Positions 35,757-44,521 are shown, counted from the stretch's first letter. The stretch is DNA of 64,000 bases from Bacteroidota bacterium (GCA_019638705.1 JAHBTI010000001.1:248001-312000), one strand, 5' to 3'. The notes: a model not told the origin generated them from the letters alone. A program made the numbers and translations.

Positions 35757-35972
35757 ATGACAACACTCACCATAAAAATTAATGAACGTAAAGGCTTGGG
35801 TAAAGCCATTATGGATTTGCTGCGTTCTTCGGCAAAAGAAAGCAACGTGATTGAGTTTGTTGAAACAAGCGACAAAGAATACAATCAGGAGTTTGTAAAA
35901 AAAGTTTTGAAGTCTGACAAGCACGACAAACGGGTAAGAATCAAAACCGAAAAGCTATGGGAAAGTATATAA
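35757..35972 (+). CDS. Antitoxin of a YoeB-like module (DUF2683-type)
   Basis: The 71-residue protein begins MTTLTIKINERKGLGKAIMDLL and ends KSDKHDKRVRIKTEKLWESI. The short strand, amphipathic helix and charged tail match small antitoxins found beside YoeB/RelE toxins in Bacteroidota. It is intact. Its last 16 bp overlap the start of the toxin frame, the usual arrangement. The upstream TTG at 35697 is rejected as a start because two promoter boxes lie between it and the ATG. Confidence 0.7.
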   Translation: MTTLTIKINERKGLGKAIMDLLRSSAKESNVIEFVETSDKEYNQEFVKKVLKSDKHDKRVRIKTEKLWESI

Positions 35973-36238
35973 TTGAATATACCGAAACAGCCATTAAAGA
36001 TTTATAAAAACACAAAAAAGCAGGAAACAAAGCCACGCTTAATAAAATCAAAAAAATTATAGAAGAATTAGAACTTCACCCTTATTCGGGCATAGGGCAG
36101 CCCGAAGCCTTGAAACATCAGTTACATGGTTTTTGGTCAAGAAGAATTAATCACACAGACAGATTAATTTACAAGGTGCATGAAAATATTGTAACCGTAG
36201 AAATTATTTCTGCAATGGGACATTATTTTGATAAATGA
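35957..36238 (+). pseudogene. YoeB-like toxin interrupted by one in-frame stop codon
   Basis: The 93-codon frame reads MGKYIIEYTETAIKDL, then TAA at 36005-36007 (codon 17), and then continues without further stops to TGA at 36236. The downstream part has the full YoeB pattern: HPYSGIGQPEALKHQL, FWSRRIN, DRLIYKV and the terminal GHYF. This includes the Glu, Arg and His expected in the active site. Only one base change (for example AAA or CAA to TAA) separates it from a complete toxin, so inactivation looks recent. The antitoxin upstream is intact. Confidence 0.85.
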
Positions 36239-36306
36239 CATAAGTCATTTCCATTTTTTAAATCGCGTTGAAAATGTTATGTTTGTTTGCCTCAAATCTT
36301 TTGTAG

Positions 36307-37017
36307 ATGAATATTGAAGTTTGTTTTAGCCCCCAAAGTTACCCCTTGTTTCACAACCCGAATGCCGTAGTTGTTGTTATTGATGTATTGCGCGCCACCT
36401 CGGCAATTACCACCGCTTTTTTTAACGGCGTGGCAAAAATGATACCTGTGGCAACCGTGGAAGAAGCCATTACATACAAGGAAAACGGTTTTTTGGTTGC
36501 TGCCGAGCGCGATGCCGAAATTGTGGCAGGCTTTGATTTGGGCAACAGTCCTTTTGGTTATATGAACACCAAAGTAAAAGGCAAAACCATTGCCATTACC
36601 ACCACCAATGGCACACAAGCCATTACAGCAGCAAAAAATGCGCACAAAGTTATTGTCGGAAGTTTTTTAAATCTTGATACGGTGATTGAGTTTTTGAAAA
36701 AAGAACAAAAAGACGTGTTGTTTCTCTGTGCAGGCTGGAAAAACAAATTTAATCTGGAAGACAGTCTGTTTGCCGGTGCGGTTGCCGAAGCCTTAATTTA
36801 CAAATTCGGGTTCAACACCATTTGCGATTCAACCATTGCTTCCATAGAACTTTACAAGCAAGCCAAACATAATTTGTACGATTTTCTTTCCAACTCCTCG
36901 CATCGCAACCGCTTGGCGCGCTTAGATTTGGAACGCGATATACGTTATTGCCTTACACCAAATCAATGCCCTGTGTTGCCTGTTTTGGAGGGGAAATTTT
37001 TGGTGAAAGGAAATTAA
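36307..37017 (+). CDS. comB: 2-phosphosulfolactate phosphatase family protein
   Basis: The 236-residue protein has the ComB signatures VVVIDVLRATSAITTAFFNG, LAAERDA-type VAAERDAEIVAGFDLGNSP, and TTTNGTQAI. ComB converts phosphosulfolactate to sulfolactate. In methanogens this feeds coenzyme M, which Bacteroidota do not make. Here the product might feed sulfonate or sulfonolipid metabolism, but no other pathway gene is adjacent. A TATGTTTG box (36278-36285) lies 21 bp before the ATG. bioB follows 45 bp downstream, with its own promoter. Confidence 0.85.
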   Translation: MNIEVCFSPQSYPLFHNPNAVVVVIDVLRATSAITTAFFNGVAKMIPVATVEEAITYKENGFLVAAERDAEIVAGFDLGNSPFGYMNTKVKGKTIAITTTNGTQAITAAKNAHKVIVGSFLNLDTVIEFLKKEQKDVLFLCAGWKNKFNLEDSLFAGAVAEALIYKFGFNTICDSTIASIELYKQAKHNLYDFLSNSSHRNRLARLDLERDIRYCLTPNQCPVLPVLEGKFLVKGN

Positions 37018-37026
37018 TTTGCCGAA

Positions 37027-37056
37027 TTGACTAATTAAATCAATTCCTTATTTTTG
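37027..37056 (+). promoter_or_regulatory. bioB promoter, TTG-N19-TATTTTTG
   Basis: TTG at 37027-37029 and TATTTTTG at 37049-37056 are a perfect match to the Bacteroidota consensus with a 19-bp spacer. The box ends six bases before the ATG at 37063, so the mRNA leader is zero to a few bases, or about six if the ATG at 37069 is used. Confidence 0.65.
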
Positions 37057-37062
37057 TCTGTT

Positions 37063-38046
37063 ATGAACATGAAAAATTATACCAAAGAAGATATTCTTGA
37101 AATATACAACACGCCTCTGTTAGAACTTGTTTCGCGAGCAGCGGAAGTTCACAAGCAACATCACACAATTGGCGAGGTGCAGGTGAGTTCATTGCTTTCC
37201 ATTAAAACGGGCGGTTGTCCCGAAGATTGCGCCTATTGTCCGCAAGCAGCGCGTTACCAAACCGAAGTGAAAGTTCACAAACTAATGGGTGTGGACGAAG
37301 TGAGTAAATGCGCCGACAATGCCAAAGCAGGCGGAGCAAGCCGTATGTGTTTGGGCGCAGCATGGCGCGAAGTGCGCGACAACAGAGATTTTGATAAAGT
37401 GCTTGACATGGTGAAAACCATTAACGGAAAAGGCTTGGAAGTGTGCGCCACACTCGGTATGGTAACAGAAGAACAAGCCAAAAAATTGGCTGATGCAGGA
37501 CTTTACGCTTACAATCATAACATTGATACATCGGAAGAAAATTATAACAGCATTATTTCCACACGCAATTACGATGACCGTTTGAGCACAATCAACAACG
37601 TGCGTAAAGCAGGATTAACGGTGTGTTCGGGCGGTATTATCGGTATGGGTGAAAGCGCGGAAGACCGAATTGGAATGTTATATACCTTGAGTTTATTGCG
37701 ACCTGTGCCTGAAAGCGTTCCTATTAATGCCCTCGTAGCCGTAGAAGGTACGCCTATGGAAAATCAGTCGCCTGTGCCCATTTGGGATATGGTGCGCATG
37801 ATAGCCACTACGCGCATTGTGATGCCGACAACAACAGTTCGCTTATCGGCAGGGCGATTAAGCATGAGTATGGAAGGACAAGCCTTGTGTTTTTTGGCAG
37901 GCGCAAGTTCTATTTTTGCAGGCGATAAATTATTGACAACGCCAAATCCCGAGTTTAATCAGGATATGGAAATGTTTAAAATACTTGGGCTTAGTCCGAA
38001 AAAAGCATTTGCCGGTAAGCCGGAAGAGATTTCAAATTATGTGTGA
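37063..38046 (+). CDS. bioB: Biotin synthase
   Basis: The 327-residue radical SAM enzyme inserts sulfur into dethiobiotin. The cluster motif is C52-x3-C56-x2-C59 ([12 protein letters not shown]). [28 protein letters not shown] and the ARG-equivalent [10 protein letters not shown] are conserved. The start is either the ATG at 37063 or the one at 37069, as the promoter box ends at 37056. bioF lies two genes downstream, separated by a gene of unknown function. bioA, bioD and bioC are not in the window. Confidence 0.95.
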   Translation: MNMKNYTKEDILEIYNTPLLELVSRAAEVHKQHHTIGEVQVSSLLSIKTGGCPEDCAYCPQAARYQTEVKVHKLMGVDEVSKCADNAKAGGASRMCLGAAWREVRDNRDFDKVLDMVKTINGKGLEVCATLGMVTEEQAKKLADAGLYAYNHNIDTSEENYNSIISTRNYDDRLSTINNVRKAGLTVCSGGIIGMGESAEDRIGMLYTLSLLRPVPESVPINALVAVEGTPMENQSPVPIWDMVRMIATTRIVMPTTTVRLSAGRLSMSMEGQALCFLAGASSIFAGDKLLTTPNPEFNQDMEMFKILGLSPKKAFAGKPEEISNYV

Positions 38047-38076
38047 TTTTATGAGCCGCACATACAAAGACAATTT

Positions 38077-38895
38077 ATGAAACCAAACATTAGAGATTTA
38101 TATTTTAAAGTGTTAGACTTTGAAGATGAACAACTCTATGAATTAGTTTTGAAAAATTGGATTATTGAAAATGGCTACAAAAATTATCTTTCAGATATTT
38201 CAAATAAACTGCAAACAGACAAAATTCACCTTTCGCAAGAAGACATTTGGGAACTTTATGCTTTAACGTGTGTATTAGATATTTTAACGCTTCGTTTTCA
38301 ACCTGACAACAAAGCTGACGGTTCAGAATGGTCAGGGTCAAAATTATCAATTTCAGAGTATGTTGAATTTAACAACCTTATTGGACTTAACACAATAACG
38401 CCAACATCATTCGGTACTTTTGACTGCGAAATACTGGAAGCACACACAGGCGAAAATGATTTTCAAATTAATGAATGTCTTTTTCCTGCCGTAAAGTTGA
38501 AAAACTTAATGCTCAAAAGAGCAGGAGTGAAAATATCGCTTAACCCACAAAATTACAATTTATCCTTAATAAACAACGCCTCAATTTATTGGACTTTCAG
38601 GCGTAAAAACAGAAAATATTTTGACTTATCACAAGGTTGGGGAAGCGATTCGCAATGGCGAACGGATTTAAGGTTAGACATTGAAACAGATAACAGTTTT
38701 ATCTATAATTACAACGGTAAATTAAACTTGAATAACATTACTGCCGAACAATTACATGAGATAAAAGAACAGGGTTTAGAAGTTGAAGAAGCAATAGAAC
38801 TGACAAAGTATAGACACTTTATCAGTTCAACAAAAAACGGCTTGGATTTATTTCCATATCACTTTAAATATGAAGAAAAGAAAAATCACGCATAA
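38077..38895 (+). CDS. Unknown protein inserted between bioB and bioF
   Basis: The 272-residue soluble, acidic protein has no recognised domain. It is rich in Asn, Asp, Glu and Leu. Two features stand out: an aromatic middle segment (ASIYWTFRRKNRKYFDLSQGWGSDSQWRTDLRL) and a helical C-terminus (ITAEQLHEIKEQGLEVEEAIELTKYRHF). No signal peptide or membrane helix is present. It lies 30 bp after bioB and is followed by a small family B hairpin. It interrupts an otherwise common biotin gene order, so it may be an inserted accessory gene, possibly related to immunity-type proteins, but this is only a guess. Confidence 0.65.
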   Translation: MKPNIRDLYFKVLDFEDEQLYELVLKNWIIENGYKNYLSDISNKLQTDKIHLSQEDIWELYALTCVLDILTLRFQPDNKADGSEWSGSKLSISEYVEFNNLIGLNTITPTSFGTFDCEILEAHTGENDFQINECLFPAVKLKNLMLKRAGVKISLNPQNYNLSLINNASIYWTFRRKNRKYFDLSQGWGSDSQWRTDLRLDIETDNSFIYNYNGKLNLNNITAEQLHEIKEQGLEVEEAIELTKYRHFISSTKNGLDLFPYHFKYEEKKNHA

Positions 38896-38921
38896 CCACA
38901 GAGCCTCAGTCCCTCTGTGTT
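38894..38921. repeat. Short family B hairpin
   Basis: AACCACAGAG and CTCTGTGTT form a 9-bp hairpin with a 9-base loop immediately after the unknown gene, whose stop codon touches its left arm. It looks like a collapsed family B element and may act as a terminator. Confidence 0.6.
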
Positions 38922-38932
38922 GAAAAAAGAAA

Positions 38933-40063
38933 ATGGCGCAATATCCCAAATACCTGTTAAAGGCTCTCATAGAGCGAGAACAAAAAGGTTTGTTGCGCAA
39001 ACTCAATACAAAATTTCCTGAAATAGATTTTTGCAGCAACGATTATCTCGGCTTTTCGCGTAACGGATTAATTACACAAAAACTCAAAACAAATCTTTTT
39101 GAAAATAAATTATTCGGCTCAACAGGTTCGCGCTTGATTAGCGGCAATTCTCAATTTATTGAAGACACCGAAAAACAAATTGCACTGTTTCATCATGCGG
39201 AAGCTGCGCTGTTCTTCAATTCGGGTTACGATGCCAATATCGGATTATTGTCTTCCGTGCCGCAAAAAACCGATTTAATTTTATACGACGAACTTATTCA
39301 CGCCTCTTTACACGACGGTATTCGTTTAAGCCATGCCAAACATTTTAAGTTTAAACACAACAGCATTTCATCACTCAAAAAATTACTTGCACTTCATCAA
39401 AAGAATTTTGAAAACATTTTTGTTGTTACAGAAAGTGTTTTTTCTATGGACGGCGACACCGCGCCCTTGCAAGACTTAACCGAAATTTGCCAAACCGACA
39501 AAAATATTTTTTTGATTGTGGACGAAGCCCATGCTATTGGCGTTTTCGGAAATCAAGGCAGAGGTTTGTGCAACGCACTTGGTGTGGAAAATAAAATTTT
39601 TGCGCGTGTTTATACTTACGGCAAGGCTATGGGTTGTCATGGCGCGGCAATTGTGGGAAACGGAATTTTGAAAAACTATCTTATTAATTTTTCGCGTTCG
39701 TTTATTTATACTACCGCGCCGCCGTATCACAGCGTGGAAGCGGTTTTGCACGCTTATCAATTATTGATTGAAACCAACGAAAAAGATACGCTGCAAAACA
39801 ACATTGCGTATTTAAGCGCGAAAGCAGGCAAAATAAAAAATTACAATAACAGCCAAAGTGCCATCAGTTGTTTTATTACAGGCAGCAATAACGCCGCTGA
39901 CCGTTTGGAAAAAGAACTGGCGCAAAAAAATATTTACGCCAAAGCCATTAAAAGCCCAACGGTGAAAGAGGGGACAGAGCGCGTGCGTTTTTGTTTACAT
40001 TCCTATAATACAAAACAAGAAATTGATTTGTTGGTGGAAATTTTGGAGGGGTTTAAGAAGTGA
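38933..40063 (+). CDS. bioF: 8-amino-7-oxononanoate synthase (BioF-like)
   Basis: This 376-residue alpha-oxoamine synthase depends on PLP. The opening FCSNDYLGFS, GSTGSRLISGN, the VDEAHAIGVFG block and the PLP lysine K231 (TYGKAMGCHGAA) are all present. Members join an acyl-thioester to an amino acid. Proximity to bioB favours 6-carboxyhexanoyl-ACP plus alanine, i.e. biotin synthesis. The same fold also makes sphingoid bases and sulfonolipid precursors, so the assignment rests partly on context. The biotin cluster is incomplete in this window. Confidence 0.85.
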   Translation: MAQYPKYLLKALIEREQKGLLRKLNTKFPEIDFCSNDYLGFSRNGLITQKLKTNLFENKLFGSTGSRLISGNSQFIEDTEKQIALFHHAEAALFFNSGYDANIGLLSSVPQKTDLILYDELIHASLHDGIRLSHAKHFKFKHNSISSLKKLLALHQKNFENIFVVTESVFSMDGDTAPLQDLTEICQTDKNIFLIVDEAHAIGVFGNQGRGLCNALGVENKIFARVYTYGKAMGCHGAAIVGNGILKNYLINFSRSFIYTTAPPYHSVEAVLHAYQLLIETNEKDTLQNNIAYLSAKAGKIKNYNNSQSAISCFITGSNNAADRLEKELAQKNIYAKAIKSPTVKEGTERVRFCLHSYNTKQEIDLLVEILEGFKK

Positions 40064-40110
40064 AATTCAGGAATGATATAAATGATAGATTTGCACCTTA
40101 AACCAAATTT

Positions 40111-41070
40111 GTGGCTGAAATCGGCAAAGACATAACACACGCGGCAGCATTGCTTTCAGAGGGAAAATTGGTTGCCATACCTACCGAAACCGTGTATGGC
40201 TTGGCTGCCAACGTGCTTGATGAAAAAGCGGTGTTATCGGTTTTTGAAACAAAAGAACGTCCTTTTTTTGACCCTTTGATTATTCACGTTCCGAGTATTG
40301 AAGCCATTGAAAAGTATGCCACGTTTGAAGACGAACGATTAAAAAAATTAGCACACACATTTTTTCCCGCGCCTTTAACCTTGTTGTTGCCAAAAAAAAA
40401 TATCATTCCCGATATTGTTACATCGGGTTTGGCTCAAGTGGCGGTGCGCGTGCCAAATCACGCTTTAACTTTGGAGCTTTTGAAAAAACTGAATTTTCCT
40501 TTGGCTGCGCCGAGTGCCAATCCTTTCGGTTATGTAAGCCCCACTGAACCCGAACACGTTCAAAAGCAATTAGGCGAAAAAATTCCGTACATCTTAGACG
40601 GCGGTAAATGCAGCGTGGGACTGGAATCCACAATCGTTGGTATTGAAAACGGAAAAATTTGCGTGTTTCGTTTGGGTGGTTTGGCAATTGAAGCTATTGA
40701 AAAAGTTGCCGGTAAAGTGGAATTACGAATAAATCATTCAAGCAATCCCAAAGCACCCGGGCAACTGAAAAGCCACTACGCACCAAAGAAAAATTTGTTT
40801 GTCGGAAATCTTAATGAATTAATTGCACAACATTCAAACAAAAAAATCGCCCTGATTTGTTTTGGCGAAAAAAAATTTACAGACAAAAATTTTTTGGTAT
40901 TTAATCTCTCTGAAAAATCTGATGTAAACGAAGCGGCTTTAAACTTGTTTCGTTTTTTACGTTTGGCTGATGAAAGCGAAGCCGATAGTGTTCTTTGTGA
41001 AGAACTCCCTGAAACAGGCTTGGGGCGGGCTATTAACGACAGGTTGCAACGCGCGGCTGCGAAGATTTGA
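40111..41070 (+). CDS. tsaC: L-threonylcarbamoyladenylate synthase (Sua5 type)
   Basis: The 319-residue protein makes threonylcarbamoyl-AMP for the t6A modification of tRNAs that read ANN codons. The N-terminal YrdC domain has AIPTETVYGLAANV and KERPFFDPL. The KSHYAPKK motif opens the C-terminal Sua5 domain, which short TsaC proteins lack. The likely start is the GTG at 40111 (MAEIGKDITHAA), since no ATG precedes the conserved region. A TAGATTTG box (40086-40093) lies 17 bp upstream, giving a very short leader. Confidence 0.92.
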   Translation: MAEIGKDITHAAALLSEGKLVAIPTETVYGLAANVLDEKAVLSVFETKERPFFDPLIIHVPSIEAIEKYATFEDERLKKLAHTFFPAPLTLLLPKKNIIPDIVTSGLAQVAVRVPNHALTLELLKKLNFPLAAPSANPFGYVSPTEPEHVQKQLGEKIPYILDGGKCSVGLESTIVGIENGKICVFRLGGLAIEAIEKVAGKVELRINHSSNPKAPGQLKSHYAPKKNLFVGNLNELIAQHSNKKIALICFGEKKFTDKNFLVFNLSEKSDVNEAALNLFRFLRLADESEADSVLCEELPETGLGRAINDRLQRAAAKI

Positions 41071-41145
41071 CAACTGTTTCAACCATTAAGGCACTTATAA
41101 CAAAACACACCCTGCAAACTGCGCTTGAATATGAGAGGGTTTATA

Positions 41146-41189
41146 TGGAATAATTTTTACCACTTATACAATTTATTCCACCACTTATA
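41146..41189. repeat. Direct repeats 21 bp apart plus an inverted repeat, upstream of a T9SS cargo gene
   Basis: ACCACTTATA occurs at 41159-41168 and again at 41180-41189, exactly 21 bp apart. TGGAATAA (41146-41153) and TTATTCCA (41173-41180) form an inverted pair around the first copy. A weak -7-like TACTTTTA lies at 41203-41210. The arrangement could be an operator for the secreted NHL-repeat gene at 41253. Confidence 0.5.
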
Positions 41190-41252
41190 AAAACAGGTTT
41201 TGTACTTTTATTTCACCCAAGTATATTAGCAATCAATTTAAAACCAAACAAC

Positions 41253-43007
41253 ATGAAACATCTTTTTACAACATTAGCATTAGCACTTTGTTTAAATGCA
41301 AATGCACAGTTCATTAATACTCTTGCAGGAACAGGTATTTCAGGTTATGGTGGTGATGGGGGGCTTGCCATAACAGCAAAATTTCATCAGCCCTACAAAA
41401 TATGTACAGACATGGTGGGCAATGTATATGTTGCCGATTGCCTTAATCATCGTGTGCGAAAAATAGATGTAAATGGAATTATTACCACTATTGCAGGCAC
41501 AGGCACAGGAGGTTTTAGCGGTGATGGGGGGCTTGCGATTTCTGCCGAGTTGAATTATCCGAGTGGCGTATGCATAGATGCTACGGGAAATATATACATA
41601 GCAGACGGATACAACAACCGTATCAGAAAAATAGACCCCAACGGCATTATAAATACTATTGCAGGAAGTGGAGCAATAGGTTACGGAAATGGCAGTTTTA
41701 GTGGGGACGGAGGACAAGCAACTTCTGCTACATTTAATTTGCCTGTTAATATGGTTGTAGATGCTATTGGCAATATGTTTATTGCAGATGCAGAAAATTA
41801 TCGCGTTCGTAAAGTGGACATTAATGGCATTATCAGTACAGTAGCAGGAAATGGTACAGCAGGATATAGCGGTGATGGAGGGCAAGCCACCTCAGCCAGT
41901 TTGACGTACCCTATTGATATAACAACAGATGCTTCAGGGAATATATTGATTGCTGATATAGACAGCTACCGTGTAAGAAAAGTAAATACTATAGGGGTTA
42001 TTACCACGATTGCAGGAACAGGTTCAAGCAATTATAGTGGTGATGGGGGACTTGCAACTCTTGCAGAAATAGGAGAACCAATCGATGTAGATGTAGATGC
42101 CACAGGAAATATTTATATTACAGATGTAGCTAACTGTTGCATACGAAAAATAGATGCCAACGGTGTTATTACCACCATAGCAGGCACAGGCACTCCGGGA
42201 CATACCGGAGACGGAGGATTGGCAACAGCAGCCGAGATATTATTTCCGGGCGGAATGGATTATAAGAACGGTGTGTTTTACATTACTGAACTCTTTGGTC
42301 ACAGTATTCGTATGATATGCAGTAATATGGAAAATACCTCAACCAGCAATACGGTTTGTGTTGGAAATTCTGCCACATTAACAGCAAGCGGTGCAAATAC
42401 CTATATGTGGAGTACTTTAGAAACAGGAGCGAGCATTGTTGTATCGCCAAGTGTAAACACAAATTATTATGTACAAGGCAGAGATAACGAGGGCTGTGTG
42501 TATAACAGTCGGATAAATGTAATTGTTAAACCCCAACCCACAATTTCAGTAAGCGGTAATACTAATATTTGCATTTATGATACACTGACTTTAACTGCAA
42601 GCGGTGTAGATACATACACATGGAGCACTTTAGAAACAGGAATGAGTATAACCGTAAGTCCTACGGTTAGCACAGTATATGATGTGTATGGAACTAATAA
42701 TTTCGGCTGTCAGACAAACAGTCAAATTTTTGTTTCTGTTTCGCCTTGCACAGGTGTTGATGAATTAGAAAATGGGAATGATGAATTGAGAATTTACCCA
42801 AACCCTGCTAATGAAATTTTAAATGTTGAATTGGAAATGAAAAATGAAAAGCAAATTGAAATTTTTGTTTATGATGTTTTGGGAAACACAGTCATTTATT
42901 ATTCAGAATTTAACATTCATCATTCTATTGAAGTGCGCGGTTTAAAGAGTGGAATGTATTTTGTGAGAGTTGGTAACGTAACACAAAAGTTTGTAATTGC
43001 CAGGTAA
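41253..43007 (+). CDS. Exported NHL-repeat protein with T9SS type A sorting domain
   Basis: The 584-residue protein has a signal peptide (MKHLFTTLALALCLNANAQ) and six NHL-like propeller blades of about 55 residues. Each contains an IAGTG...SGDGG(L/Q)A block followed by IYIAD...N.RIRKID. Two short Ig-like units of about 75 residues follow (SATLTASGANTYMWSTLETG and LTLTASGVDTYTWSTLETG), and the C-terminus is a Por-type sorting domain (YPNPANEILNVE ... GLKSGMYFVRV). It should be exported and anchored by T9SS and may bind a surface ligand. No enzyme domain is visible. Confidence 0.87.
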   Translation: MKHLFTTLALALCLNANAQFINTLAGTGISGYGGDGGLAITAKFHQPYKICTDMVGNVYVADCLNHRVRKIDVNGIITTIAGTGTGGFSGDGGLAISAELNYPSGVCIDATGNIYIADGYNNRIRKIDPNGIINTIAGSGAIGYGNGSFSGDGGQATSATFNLPVNMVVDAIGNMFIADAENYRVRKVDINGIISTVAGNGTAGYSGDGGQATSASLTYPIDITTDASGNILIADIDSYRVRKVNTIGVITTIAGTGSSNYSGDGGLATLAEIGEPIDVDVDATGNIYITDVANCCIRKIDANGVITTIAGTGTPGHTGDGGLATAAEILFPGGMDYKNGVFYITELFGHSIRMICSNMENTSTSNTVCVGNSATLTASGANTYMWSTLETGASIVVSPSVNTNYYVQGRDNEGCVYNSRINVIVKPQPTISVSGNTNICIYDTLTLTASGVDTYTWSTLETGMSITVSPTVSTVYDVYGTNNFGCQTNSQIFVSVSPCTGVDELENGNDELRIYPNPANEILNVELEMKNEKQIEIFVYDVLGNTVIYYSEFNIHHSIEVRGLKSGMYFVRVGNVTQKFVIAR

Positions 43008-43009
43008 AT

Positions 43010-43025
43010 CCACGATTAATCGTGG
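43010..43025. terminator. Perfect 16-bp palindrome between convergent genes
   Basis: CCACGATTAATCGTGG is a perfect palindrome directly after the NHL gene stop and before the end of the PHP gene on the other strand. Its sequence resembles the arms of the family D repeats. It could be a terminator core, but no long T run follows. Confidence 0.4.
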
Positions 43026-43075
43026 CTCTACACAACTCAGACTTGGTAAATTCAAAAAGTTTAGAAATTAGAATT

Positions 43076-44503
43076 TTACTCCACTATTAATTTCTTCACC
43101 GCTGAACCTTTGCTGTTTTTCACCGTGAGTAAATAAACGCCCGATTGAAAATTGTGAATGTGAATGCGTACAGCTTCTTCGTTGTGATATTCTTTTTCAA
43201 ACACCTTTTTACTCGAAACATCGGTGATTGAAATGCTGTATGTATCGCAATCTGCCACGCTGATGTCTAATTCTTTTGAAACAGGATTTGGAAAGAAATT
43301 AAATTTTATGTCTTCCGTGTTTCCCTTTACTGACAGTGCTTCCGAAGCCGTGTACCATATCGGCGAGGTTACAATCCATTGCCCGTCCATTTGCTTAATT
43401 TCCGCGAAATAATAATACTCTTTGTTTGGTGTAATGTTGTTATCGGTAAACGTGGAAGTGTTATTCTGAAGCGAGGTGTGAACCACCTGTGCATATTGTC
43501 CTTTGCTGCCGCGCCAAATCTTAATGCTGTCGGCTTGTTCGCCGTCCATATCATTATGAATAACGTTAAACGTAGGATAAATGTTTCCGCTTAACACAGA
43601 ACCCATAATGTTGCCGTTCATGGTAAATTCTATTTTTGCGTTGAAGTCATCGCTGCCGTAAAAGTGCATTTGCTTCATGGCAGACATTAAATTTTGGCGC
43701 GTGAGTGAGGGCGCAAGAATTACCAAACGCCCGCCGTTGCTGCGCCCGAAGTTGGTGTAATGATTATCGTGGTCGTAACCAATGCCGATGTGATAACCAA
43801 TGTACAACAGATTTTTGAAATACCCGAAATAATTTCCTTTCGGATAATTACTGTATGTGGTGTCTTTGCTTGTTGCCAATCCGCTGCGCAAAGGCACTCC
43901 CACAATGGCACTGTCGTAAGCGGCGTTGTATGGCGCGTGAGCCAAAGCTGCTGCATACGTTCCATCGTTTGAAAAATCGGTGTGATAAGGATGTGCCAGA
44001 TAACAAAAAGCATCGGGATTGTTTTTTACTTTTCTAAACAAACCGTCGTAATCTGTTTTAGCGTTAAAAATATCGTAGTTGTTTCCGCTTTGCCCGCCCA
44101 CGTTGCTTTCCCAGCCTATTAACTGATTAAAGCCGTAAACAATAACGTGTCCGTTATAATTGGACGATACGCCATATTCCATACCAAACAAACACAAAAA
44201 TCTTCCATCTTCATTGGCTTCATCTGCCATATTTAAACCGTTTTGATAATCGGGCAGCAAAAACCCCGGATTGTTTTTGTTGGAATAATGGTTGTGTTCC
44301 GATATGCCGAGAAAATCAAAATTTTGGCTGAGTTTTGCGTAAGCGTAAGAGCCGCTTGGGGTGGATATGCCGAACGTAGCGGCATCTTTGTTGCCGTCGC
44401 TAAAGGCTGTGTGTGAGTGTAAATTTCCGAAATAGTAATTATAAGTTTGCGCAGAAAAATCAGCGCAGAAAAAAAATAATAAACCGGAAATAAAAATTTT
44501 CAT
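43076..44503 (-). CDS. Exported PHP-domain (CehA/McbA-like) metallohydrolase with T9SS sorting domain
   Basis: The 475-residue protein has a signal peptide (MKIFISGLLFFFCADFSAQ), a PHP-type phosphoesterase domain and a Por-type C-terminal sorting domain (FFPNPVSKELDISV ... FQSGVYLLTV). Metal residues are seen in NLHSHTAFSDG (27-37), ISEHNHYS and YDHDNHYTNFG. CehA/McbA-type enzymes hydrolyse phosphate or carbamate esters. A secreted one could release phosphate or process polymers outside the cell, but the substrate is unknown. Confidence 0.85.
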   Translation of the reverse strand: MKIFISGLLFFFCADFSAQTYNYYFGNLHSHTAFSDGNKDAATFGISTPSGSYAYAKLSQNFDFLGISEHNHYSNKNNPGFLLPDYQNGLNMADEANEDGRFLCLFGMEYGVSSNYNGHVIVYGFNQLIGWESNVGGQSGNNYDIFNAKTDYDGLFRKVKNNPDAFCYLAHPYHTDFSNDGTYAAALAHAPYNAAYDSAIVGVPLRSGLATSKDTTYSNYPKGNYFGYFKNLLYIGYHIGIGYDHDNHYTNFGRSNGGRLVILAPSLTRQNLMSAMKQMHFYGSDDFNAKIEFTMNGNIMGSVLSGNIYPTFNVIHNDMDGEQADSIKIWRGSKGQYAQVVHTSLQNNTSTFTDNNITPNKEYYYFAEIKQMDGQWIVTSPIWYTASEALSVKGNTEDIKFNFFPNPVSKELDISVADCDTYSISITDVSSKKVFEKEYHNEEAVRIHIHNFQSGVYLLTVKNSKGSAVKKLIVE

Positions 44504-44521
44504 GTTTTAAAGATAGGGAAA

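Noticed and set aside
41071..41252. Possible tRNA or riboswitch in the gap before the NHL-repeat gene
   Set aside because: No cloverleaf, no TTCGAATC-type T-loop and no conserved riboswitch core are seen; the region is explained by direct and inverted repeats.
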